A DNA stretch of 38,431 nucleotides from Fervidobacterium thailandense (GTDB lineage Bacteria; Thermotogota; Thermotogae; Thermotogales; Fervidobacteriaceae): NCBI RefSeq assembly GCF_001719065.1, contig NZ_LWAF01000016.1, positions 1 through 38,431 on the forward strand, read 5' to 3'. Every line of letters begins with the position of its first letter. Positions within the stretch are counted from its first letter, which is position 1. A program made the position numbers and the translations under genes. This document shows positions 1 to 6,679 of this stretch, piece by piece. Under the pieces are notes generated by a model. That model did no database searches and was not told the DNA's origin. It saw nothing but the letters and a program-made list of their open reading frames with translations.

Positions 1-2
1 GG

Positions 3-101
3 GAGTTGAGAATTCAAGAGCCAGGAGACTGGGTGAAGATACAAAGACCACTGGTGGAGTACATGGTGAATCATTTTGAAGAGCTATTTGCGTTTGGCTG
101 A
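3..101 (+). CDS. C-terminal end of an unidentified protein (5' truncated)
   Basis: One frame stays open from the window edge for 32 codons and closes with TGA at 99-101; the other two plus frames close sooner. The residues read like ordinary globular protein (for example VEYMVNHFEELFAFG at the end), with mixed charge and aromatic residues. The stretch is too short to assign a family. It could be the tail of a real gene entering from the left or a chance open frame. The following 230 bases carry no continuation. Confidence 0.35.
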   Translation, partial: ELRIQEPGDWVKIQRPLVEYMVNHFEELFAFG

Positions 102-335
102 GTTGTGGAGCGTGTTGAGTAAATGAAAGTGGAATACTGAAGAAGTCAAGCTGCGAGAGCAGCGGGGATGATGTTTTGGCAAAGCTGAGAAAAACAGCGT
201 TTTTGCGAGCCGAAGGATGATTTCAAAGACCGAGATTTTTGTTTAAGGACGAGGGGTATACCCTCTATCAGCAAACTCTAATCATATCGTCGAACAGACT
301 CCGCTTCTTTTTTTGAATTCATGACAGCTTTTTAT
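102..335. other. Intergenic spacer without a recognisable gene
   Basis: No reading frame with a start and ribosome binding site is visible on either strand. The plus strand is broken by frequent stops. The longest minus-strand frame has no start context and a composition unlike neighbouring genes. A small palindrome, GAGGG-GTATA-CCCTC with GGTATACC at its core, lies at 251-265. It has no T-tract, so it is a weak terminator candidate for the upstream gene. The stretch may hold decayed coding sequence, but I cannot show that. Confidence 0.5.
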
Positions 336-366
336 TTAATTATATCACAGTCCGTGATATAATTAA
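336..366 (+). promoter_or_regulatory. Extended -10 promoter inside a perfect 13-bp inverted repeat (candidate operator)
   Basis: TTAATTATATCAC (336-348) and GTGATATAATTAA (354-366) are exact reverse complements separated by AGTCC. The right arm contains TATAAT at 358-363 preceded by TG at 355-356, an extended -10 element, and no good -35 is needed or seen. The PHP gene starts 42 bases downstream. A dimeric repressor bound here would cover the -10. The repeat does not match CIRCE, Fur, Rex or CRP consensus sites as I know them, so the regulator is unknown. Confidence 0.65.
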
Positions 367-408
367 GTGGACATTTTGAGAATAGTTTATTCGGAAAGGA
401 GTTGGACG

Positions 409-1254
409 ATGCTTGTCGATTTGCACACCCACAGCACCGCTTCGGATGGTACGTACCATCCCAACGAGCTTGTGGAACGCGCCAAGTTGTTAGGATTAGA
501 GGTTTTAGCTATAACGGATCACGATACAATCTCCGCCTTCGAACAACTCAATGAGAAATACTACGATGATCCGAAGATACTCGTTGTTAAAGGTGTTGAA
601 ATAAGTGCCGAGTACGTAACAGACAGTCTGCATATCCTGGGTTACAACTTCAAGGATGATGCGATGATTCAACGCGTTTTGAAAGAACTCCTCGATTACA
701 GGAACAAACGCAACGAAATGATCTTGGAGAAGATGAACGCGCACGGTTTTCATGCAACGATGGATGAACTCCGACGCATCGCAAGAGGTGAGGCGATTGG
801 ACGACCGCATTTTGCAAGGTTGATGCTCGAGAAAGGTTATGTGAAATCCTTGGACGAGGCATTTGAAAAGTACCTTGCGGACGGTGGAATCTTCTTTGTG
901 GAAAAACGCCGCTTGAAACCGGCGGAAGCTATAGAACTTATCAAAAGCGCCGGCGGTATCGCCGTCCTTGCGCATCCGTACGAGCTTCTGAGAGGTAAGC
1001 CTTCAGGAGAAAACGATTGGGATTATCTGGAAAACATGGTTAAAACCCTCGTCCGAAACGGGCTCGATGGTCTGGAGGTATTCTACTCCACACACACGAT
1101 GACACAAACGGACGATCTTTTAAGACTTGCTAAAAAATACGGCTTACTCGTGACGGCTGGGAGCGATTACCATGGTGGTAACAGACCCGGTGTTTCACTG
1201 GGAATGAACGTCCCGTACAAGTTACTCAGACCATTCCTTGAACGCTTAGGGTAA
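409..1254 (+). CDS. PHP-domain phosphoesterase (RNase AM / 3',5'-nucleoside bisphosphate phosphatase type)
   Basis: The 281-residue protein opens with the PHP signature MLVDLHTHSTASDGTYHP, and further metal-ligand motifs follow in order: ITDHDT, a GVEIS glutamate, GRPHF, LAHPYE and GSDYHG. Together they give the His/Asp/Glu set for a multi-metal phosphoesterase centre. This order matches the YciV/TrpH-like family, whose members hydrolyse phosphates from 3',5'-bisphosphonucleotides or trim the 5' ends of RNA. The start at 409 is preceded by GGAAAGGAG with good spacing and gives the family's normal N-terminus. A GTG at 367 would add 14 residues but sits against the promoter. The gene is first in the plus-strand run and ends 39 bases before the helicase start. 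The exact substrate cannot be fixed from sequence. Confidence 0.85.
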   Translation: MLVDLHTHSTASDGTYHPNELVERAKLLGLEVLAITDHDTISAFEQLNEKYYDDPKILVVKGVEISAEYVTDSLHILGYNFKDDAMIQRVLKELLDYRNKRNEMILEKMNAHGFHATMDELRRIARGEAIGRPHFARLMLEKGYVKSLDEAFEKYLADGGIFFVEKRRLKPAEAIELIKSAGGIAVLAHPYELLRGKPSGENDWDYLENMVKTLVRNGLDGLEVFYSTHTMTQTDDLLRLAKKYGLLVTAGSDYHGGNRPGVSLGMNVPYKLLRPFLERLG

Positions 1255-1293
1255 TTGAGAACAGGGCAACTTGGACATGGAGAGGTGCCAGGA

Positions 1294-3255
1294 ATGGACG
1301 ATAGGGAATACAGGGAGTACGTCGAGTACAGGCTTGATAGAGGTAAGATATCGGAACAGTCGGAAACGTTGGTTCCGGAGAAATTGAGATTTCTTGAAGA
1401 GCTCGATGAGGAGCAACGAGAAGCGGTACTGAACTCGAGTGGTCGAACGGTGGTAATCGCCGGCCCTGGAAGTGGTAAGACACGGGTAATCACGTATAAA
1501 ATAGCGTACCTGTTGCAAACGGGGATAAAACCCTCAGAAATCGTCTTGGTGACGTTCACCCGGGCTGCTGCCAAGGAGATGATCGAACGTGCACAACGCG
1601 TAACGAAGAAGGACCTCGGAGAGATGACTGCTGGTACGTTCCACCATGTGTGCAATGTTATCCTCCGACGGTACGGTAGCGTGATTGGGATAAGACCGAA
1701 CTTCACAATCCTTGACGAGTCGGATTCAAAAGACCTCATGAAAATTGTACGGGCGCGCTTTGCGACCTCAAAGCAGATGTCCAAGGCACTTCCCACAGTC
1801 GCCGAGTTGTATTCGTTACTTACATACTCAAACAACACGCTCCAAAGTCCTTACGAAGTTGTTTCTAAAAAGGCCAAACGGTGGCTTAATGTGGTGGACG
1901 TGATAGAAAGGATTTTCGAGGAGTATTCCCTTGAAAAAGATAAGCAAAATGTCCTCGACTACGACGATCTGCTACTTAAGACGCTGTATCTTTTGGAAAA
2001 CTATCCAGATATTCGTGAAAGGATAAGCTCCAAGTTCAGATGGATCCTCGTTGACGAATTTCAGGACACGAACATCGTTCAGTTGAAGATTGTCGAATTC
2101 CTCTCCCAGGTACACGGTAACATTTTCGTCGTTGCCGACGATGCCCAGAGCATTTATTCCTTCCGTGGGGCAAGGTTCGAAAACGTTAAGGAAATCATGA
2201 AAGGTGCGAATGTGTTTAAGATACAGACCAACTACAGGAGCACAGATAAAATCGTTGAGCTCGTGAACTCGATGATACCCAGCAGTTCGGTTCCAAAGCG
2301 TTTGAGGGCTGTACGCGTAGGTTCGCAAAAGCCAGTTATTGTCAACACGTACGATCACTTTGATGAAGCCAAGTTCGTTGCGCAGAGGATATTGGAGCAC
2401 GTTAACGAAGGAACGAGCTACGAAGATATAGCGGTTATCTACAGGGCACATTCGCACTCTCTGGAACTGCAAGTGGAACTTTCCAAACGGAACATACCCT
2501 TCCGCGTGCTTTCCGGACTCCGATTCACCGAAACAGCACACGCGAAAGATGTTATTGCTTTTCTAAAAGTGCTTCAAAATCCGTACGATGCGCTTTCTTG
2601 GATGCGTGTGCTAAAATTGCTTGAAAATGTGGGTGATGTAACCGCCGAGAAGATAGTCACGCAGTTACTGGAAAGTGAATCACCGATCGACACTTTGATG
2701 CAGCTTAGTGTTAAGAGCAACGATTTCTCGAATTTCAAAGAAATTGTGCTCTCAAGTCTTGGCAAGCAACCTTCCACGCAGATACGTAGATTCTACGAGG
2801 GATTCTATCAAATGTACCTTGAAACGCACTATCCTGATTTCCGTGACAGGGAAGAAGACGTGGAGCGACTGATCGAAATGGCCGAATTCTACGATACGAC
2901 TGAAGATTTCCTCAACGACATCACTGTTTCCGAAGATATAACACGAACCGGGATGGAAAAAGAAGAAGGTAAAGTTACGCTGACGACTGTTCACCAGGCC
3001 AAGGGGTTGGAATGGCGTGTGGTTTTCGTCATCGGTGTCAACCCAGGCGACTTTCCACACTTTCTTGCGGTTAAAGAGGGAAACCTCGACGAAGAGGAAC
3101 GCCTTTTTTACGTTGCCATAACGAGGGCAAAGGATTATCTGTACATAACCCACTCGCTCTTCTCCAGAAGAGACTACGGACCCTTCAACGAAATTCAACG
3201 TGATTTCATCGAGGACATTCCGAGATACCTTGTAGAATACTGGAGAGTTCGCTAA
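1294..3255 (+). CDS. UvrD/PcrA/Rep-type superfamily 1A DNA helicase
   Basis: This is a 653-residue ATP-dependent 3'-5' helicase with all SF1A motifs in order: Q motif and Walker A (AGPGSGKT, about residue 57), VTFTRAAAKEM, TAGTFHH, Walker B VDEFQDT (about 253-258), DDAQSIYSFRGA, NYRSTDKI, TTVHQAKGLEW and FYVAITRAKDYLYI. It is somewhat shorter than typical UvrD or PcrA (about 720) and lacks a long C-terminal tail. The family unwinds DNA in repair, replication restart and RecA-filament removal. I chose ATG 1294 because GAGAGGTG precedes it by about six bases. A TTG directly after the upstream stop (1255) would add 13 residues without a ribosome site. It probably shares a transcript with the phosphoesterase gene. 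UvrD, PcrA and Rep cannot be separated safely here. Confidence 0.9.
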   Translation: MDDREYREYVEYRLDRGKISEQSETLVPEKLRFLEELDEEQREAVLNSSGRTVVIAGPGSGKTRVITYKIAYLLQTGIKPSEIVLVTFTRAAAKEMIERAQRVTKKDLGEMTAGTFHHVCNVILRRYGSVIGIRPNFTILDESDSKDLMKIVRARFATSKQMSKALPTVAELYSLLTYSNNTLQSPYEVVSKKAKRWLNVVDVIERIFEEYSLEKDKQNVLDYDDLLLKTLYLLENYPDIRERISSKFRWILVDEFQDTNIVQLKIVEFLSQVHGNIFVVADDAQSIYSFRGARFENVKEIMKGANVFKIQTNYRSTDKIVELVNSMIPSSSVPKRLRAVRVGSQKPVIVNTYDHFDEAKFVAQRILEHVNEGTSYEDIAVIYRAHSHSLELQVELSKRNIPFRVLSGLRFTETAHAKDVIAFLKVLQNPYDALSWMRVLKLLENVGDVTAEKIVTQLLESESPIDTLMQLSVKSNDFSNFKEIVLSSLGKQPSTQIRRFYEGFYQMYLETHYPDFRDREEDVERLIEMAEFYDTTEDFLNDITVSEDITRTGMEKEEGKVTLTTVHQAKGLEWRVVFVIGVNPGDFPHFLAVKEGNLDEEERLFYVAITRAKDYLYITHSLFSRRDYGPFNEIQRDFIEDIPRYLVEYWRVR

Positions 3256-3281
3256 CGTGGGGGGTTAAGGAGGGGCAACCT

Positions 3282-3944
3282 ATGCCTGTCTCGAAGGAAG
3301 ATAAAAGTCGAGAAGAAAGACACGATAAAATTGATTCGAAGGATGAACGAAATTACCTTAGCGGTGGTCAAATTAATTGGAAAAACGAACATGCGCTGAT
3401 CGCCGCTCTGAAAAGAGGTGATGAGCAAGCTTTCAGGTACCTCTACAGGGTCTACGGTCCGAAGATCGGTGCACTCGCAAAAGGTTACTTGGGTGTTGAC
3501 GATGTGGATGATATTGTCCAGGATGTAATTCTTAAGGTCTTCAAAGGTGTGAAAAAGTTTCGGGAAGATGCAAAACTTTCCACGTGGATCTACAAGATAA
3601 CGATAAACGTGTGTAACAACGTCTACAAAAAGTTCAAACATCGGGAAACGCTGTTAGAATTGAACGATTCCTATGCAGAGAATGGTCATCAATCGCAGTA
3701 CTCAACAAACGAAGATCTCCAGAAAGCCGTTTTAGACGAGGTGCTTTACGAGAAGCTCAGAGATGCGATAGAAAAACTCTCACCCGAAGACAGGGCTATA
3801 CTTTACATGAAAGAAATAGAAAACTTAACCTACGAAGAGATTTCGGAAATTCTTGGAAAGCCGGTAGGTACGATCAAGAGTCGGTTACACTACGTAAAAG
3901 AAAGATTGAAAAAGGAACTCGAGGAGGAGTACGAAAATGAATGA
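3282..3944 (+). CDS. ECF-family RNA polymerase sigma factor
   Basis: The 220-residue protein shows sigma region 2 (ALKRGDEQAFRYLYRVYG, then DDVDDIVQDVILKVFKGVKKF and STWIYKITINVC) and, after a short linker, region 4 (LSPEDRAILYMKEIENLTYEEISEILGKPVGTIKSRLHY, written here without break only to show order of LSPEDRAIL, YEEISEILG and GTIKSRLHY). There is no region 1 or 3, which is the two-domain layout of extracytoplasmic-function sigma factors. The first 40 residues are an extra, highly charged extension. GGAGGGG lies ahead of ATG 3282. The gene overlaps the next ORF by 8 bases, so the two are likely translationally coupled. That suggests a sigma/anti-sigma pair controlling envelope genes, perhaps including omp-alpha further down the run. 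Confidence 0.9.
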   Translation: MPVSKEDKSREERHDKIDSKDERNYLSGGQINWKNEHALIAALKRGDEQAFRYLYRVYGPKIGALAKGYLGVDDVDDIVQDVILKVFKGVKKFREDAKLSTWIYKITINVCNNVYKKFKHRETLLELNDSYAENGHQSQYSTNEDLQKAVLDEVLYEKLRDAIEKLSPEDRAILYMKEIENLTYEEISEILGKPVGTIKSRLHYVKERLKKELEEEYENE

Positions 3945-4278
3945 GTTATTCGATGAAAAAACCTACAAAAAACTCGTAAAAATGTTTTATCTGAGGCTCG
4001 ACTATCGTCCAGGCCCTAACATGGAGGAGAAGATCCTAAGGGCTTTACGCCGCCGAAAAAGGAGAATGCTATTTTTCAAGGTCTCCATCGTAGTGCTTCT
4101 CGCTCTTATAGCTATCTGGCTTGGTCCATCGAGAACGAGGGATATTTTGAGCTCGGTTTTGGGAGACATCACCGAAGGCAAGCGAAATGAACAAGTCAAA
4201 GAGCAACAAGACATCGTGTTCGAGACTTTAAAGTACACGTCCGTTGCCAACGATGGCCATTGGTCGGAGAATTGGTAA
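3937..4278 (+). CDS. Small single-pass membrane protein, candidate anti-sigma factor
   Basis: The 113-residue protein has a basic cytoplasmic stretch (ALRRRKRRM) followed by one hydrophobic helix (about residues 46-62, FFKVSIVVLLALIAIWLG) and a hydrophilic tail of about 50 residues. By the positive-inside rule the N-terminus, about 45 residues, is cytoplasmic. Its start codon lies inside the end of the sigma factor gene, preceded by GAGGAGGAG. Position, size and topology fit an anti-sigma factor that holds the ECF sigma at the membrane. I see no zinc-binding HxxxCxxC motif, so this is not a ZAS-type anti-sigma. The role rests on context only; it could be an unrelated small membrane protein. 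Confidence 0.7.
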   Translation: MNELFDEKTYKKLVKMFYLRLDYRPGPNMEEKILRALRRRKRRMLFFKVSIVVLLALIAIWLGPSRTRDILSSVLGDITEGKRNEQVKEQQDIVFETLKYTSVANDGHWSENW

Positions 4279-4287
4279 AACACCGGA

Positions 4288-4304
4288 ACGATCCACTGGA
4301 TCGT
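4288..4304 (+). repeat. Short perfect inverted repeat between two envelope-operon genes
   Basis: ACGATCC (4288-4294) and GGATCGT (4298-4304) are exact reverse complements around ACT. The hairpin lies between the small membrane protein stop and the next gene's ribosome site. There is no T-tract after it, so termination is unlikely. It could stabilise or process the mRNA, or serve as a protein-binding site. Confidence 0.5.
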
Positions 4305-4323
4305 ATCCAAGAAGGGTGGTACA

Positions 4324-5055
4324 ATGAGAACAACGAACACTTCAAAGATTTCAGCGTTCTCTCTCATTTTTGTTCTACTTGGTGTACTCTCCTACGCGGA
4401 CGGTTATTACGTCCGCATGGTTTACGAAAGCGTTCGAGACAACGTTTCCTTAAGATACGAAGAGGTCTATGAACAAGGTGACACGAAGATTGTTTTCGTC
4501 ACAGCGAAAGATACTTTCACCTGGTTGAAGGTTGGAGACAGGTACTACGTTGGGAGCGGGAAAACGCTTTACAGAACCTTTCCCATAAAGGACCTGGAAG
4601 ATTTCGCCAGAGAATACCTGAAAGCCAGGCACGTGGAATTGAAGGATGGTATCTACAAATTCACCGAGCCAAATTTCTCACTCGAAATCGTTGTGTTGAA
4701 CTCCGAGATACTTAAGATCTCCAGAAAGGTTGGGGACGTAATCACAACGATGCACATCAGCAGATTCTCAAAAAATTTTGATATCCGCGAGATTATCTCG
4801 AAGTACCAAATTGTCGACAAGAGTCCCGTACCGGAAGAACTCTTCAGGATCTTCAATCTATTTCTATGGGCCACGGTTCAGGAAGAACGTCTGGACGTAC
4901 TCAAGATCGTTGGGTACGACAAGGATGGAAAGCTTGTTGAACTTGAGATAAACAAAACCGGTGGGGATTTTAAGATAAATAACTACTATCTAAAGATCAT
5001 AAAAGCCACCGAAAAGACCGTGAGGGATATTAAGGATGCGCTGCGCGGTAATTGA
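4324..5055 (+). CDS. Exported protein, RseB/LolA-like in character
   Basis: The 243-residue protein starts with a signal peptide (basic MRTTNTSK, then a hydrophobic SAFSLIFVLLGVLSYA core with a likely cut near SYA-DG). The mature part is rich in short beta-type segments (DTKIVFVTAKDTFTWLKVGDRYYVG, cited as the pieces TKIVFVTAKD and YYVGSGKTLYR), a pattern seen in periplasmic LolA/RseB folds that bind lipids or lipoproteins. I cannot show homology by eye. AAGGGTGG precedes the ATG. Lying directly after a sigma factor and a membrane regulator, it occupies the place of RseB/MucB in proteobacterial envelope-stress operons, so a sensor role is plausible but inferred. It ends 20 bases inside the following radical SAM gene. 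Confidence 0.7.
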   Translation: MRTTNTSKISAFSLIFVLLGVLSYADGYYVRMVYESVRDNVSLRYEEVYEQGDTKIVFVTAKDTFTWLKVGDRYYVGSGKTLYRTFPIKDLEDFAREYLKARHVELKDGIYKFTEPNFSLEIVVLNSEILKISRKVGDVITTMHISRFSKNFDIREIISKYQIVDKSPVPEELFRIFNLFLWATVQEERLDVLKIVGYDKDGKLVELEINKTGGDFKINNYYLKIIKATEKTVRDIKDALRGN

Positions 5056-6640
5056 CGGGTACGTTGACGAACCTGCCGTCCTCGGAGTTCCACCTTACAT
5101 TAGCACCTACGTTCGTTACGTTGCTGGTGCGTTTCTCTTGCGCGGTTACTCCGTCGATTACTTTACAATAGACCAAGTACGTACCAACGACCTTTGGAAC
5201 GCGTTCTCAGGTTACGACGTTCTTGTCGTTGTCGGTGGAGTCACCGTACCAGGTAGGTACGTCGGAGGAACTCCAGTATCTCCCCAAGAAGTTCAAAAGC
5301 TTTTCGAACTAAACCGCAAACCCTATAGAATAATCGTTGGAGCAATCGGCCGTGCGCACGCTGGTAGAGGTGGTAGTGTTGCAAAATCTTTCACCGATAA
5401 AGTGGAGTTTGAGGAATTCGTTGAAAATATACCACTTTGGTTCGATGAAAACGATTACTTTTCATCACTTCGTGCAATTTCACTGGCCGGTGCCGAGATT
5501 GTAAAACAGCACCCACGTTTTCCAAACGTGATCTGTGAGTTGGAAGTCTCGTTGGGGTGCGAGCGAAGGACATTTTGTACATTCTGCACCGAACCGATCC
5601 TACATCCGCGGTTTTTTTCAAGGCCGGTCAAAGATATTGTCGACGAGGTTAACGCTCTGTACAAAGTAGGGGTACGAGCTTTTAGACTTGGTAGAAGCGC
5701 GAACATCATTGCTTACGGTAGTGACTGGAACGGCGGAATTCCGAACGTAACTGCGTTGGAAGAGCTGTACACCGGTATCCGGGAGAGCTGTCCTGAGCTC
5801 CACGTTCTTCACACGGACAACGCCAACCCTGTCTACATCGCAAAACATCTGGAACTTTCAGCCAGAATAATCGAGACCATAGTTAAGCACAACACATCCG
5901 GTGATATTCTGTCCTTCGGAGTTGAGAGTTTCGATGAAACGGTACGAAAGAAAAACAACATTGACGGTGGTGTTTCTGAGGTAGATCTCGCGGTAAAAAT
6001 TGTCAACGAGATCGGAAGCGTACGTGACAAGGACGGGGTTCCAAAACTTTTGCCCGGGATAAACCTGATATTCGGGCTTTTCGGGGAAACGAAAAAGACC
6101 TACGAAACCAACTACCAAAAACTCCTTGAGTACCTGAATATGGGACTTTTACTCCGAAGAATTAACCTGCGCCAGATTATGATCTTCCCCGGTACCCCAC
6201 TTTACTACCTTGCCCAGAGGAAGACCATCAAAGTTGAGAAACGACTCTTTGAGCACTACAAACACCTTATCAGAACTAACGTGGACAATCCGATGCTGAA
6301 AAGGGTGTTTCCAATAGGCACGGTTATCAGAAACGTTATACCTGAGTACAGAGAGGGAAGAATTACCTTTGGGAGACCACTTGGCACCTACCCAATTCTT
6401 GTTGGGGTACCTGCGAACTTTGAAAAACCGGTGGATGTTGTGATAGTCGATCACGGCCAGCGCTCGGTAACGGCAGTCAGAAAGGCACCTCTCGAAGAAT
6501 TGACGCTCGAAGAATTAGAAAGCATCCCTGGCATTGGAAAAAAGAATGCATTGAGGATCAAAATGAAAGATTTCTCGGCACTCTCGGATTCGACAAAGGA
6601 ATTTATCAATAAATTTTTTCTTCCGCCAAGTGTGCGCTAG
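5036..6640 (+). CDS. Radical SAM protein with unusual CX5CX2C cluster motif and C-terminal helix-hairpin-helix
   Basis: This is a 534-residue protein. The N-terminal 160 residues resemble a Rossmann-like, B12-binding-type region (AVIDGYVDEPAVLGVPPYIS, then YDVLVVVGGVTVPG). The radical SAM core begins at SLGCERRTFCTFC, cysteines 175, 181 and 184. That spacing is CX5CX2C rather than the usual CX3CX2C; similar spacings are known in a few subfamilies. FGVESFDETV and INLIFGLFGET fit strands of the SAM barrel. A C-terminal helix-hairpin-helix (LEELESIPGIGKKNALRIK) suggests nucleic-acid contact, perhaps RNA modification. The start overlaps the upstream gene by 20 bases, with GAGGG nine bases ahead of the ATG. 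Substrate unknown. Confidence 0.85.
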   Translation: MRCAVIDGYVDEPAVLGVPPYISTYVRYVAGAFLLRGYSVDYFTIDQVRTNDLWNAFSGYDVLVVVGGVTVPGRYVGGTPVSPQEVQKLFELNRKPYRIIVGAIGRAHAGRGGSVAKSFTDKVEFEEFVENIPLWFDENDYFSSLRAISLAGAEIVKQHPRFPNVICELEVSLGCERRTFCTFCTEPILHPRFFSRPVKDIVDEVNALYKVGVRAFRLGRSANIIAYGSDWNGGIPNVTALEELYTGIRESCPELHVLHTDNANPVYIAKHLELSARIIETIVKHNTSGDILSFGVESFDETVRKKNNIDGGVSEVDLAVKIVNEIGSVRDKDGVPKLLPGINLIFGLFGETKKTYETNYQKLLEYLNMGLLLRRINLRQIMIFPGTPLYYLAQRKTIKVEKRLFEHYKHLIRTNVDNPMLKRVFPIGTVIRNVIPEYREGRITFGRPLGTYPILVGVPANFEKPVDVVIVDHGQRSVTAVRKAPLEELTLEELESIPGIGKKNALRIKMKDFSALSDSTKEFINKFFLPPSVR

Positions 6641-6679
6641 AATGATAGTATCTGGATAACTTTCAAGGGGGAAACGGCC

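Noticed and set aside
251-265. GAGGG-GTATA-CCCTC as a terminator for the left-edge gene
   Set aside because: Only five base pairs and no T-tract follows on either strand.
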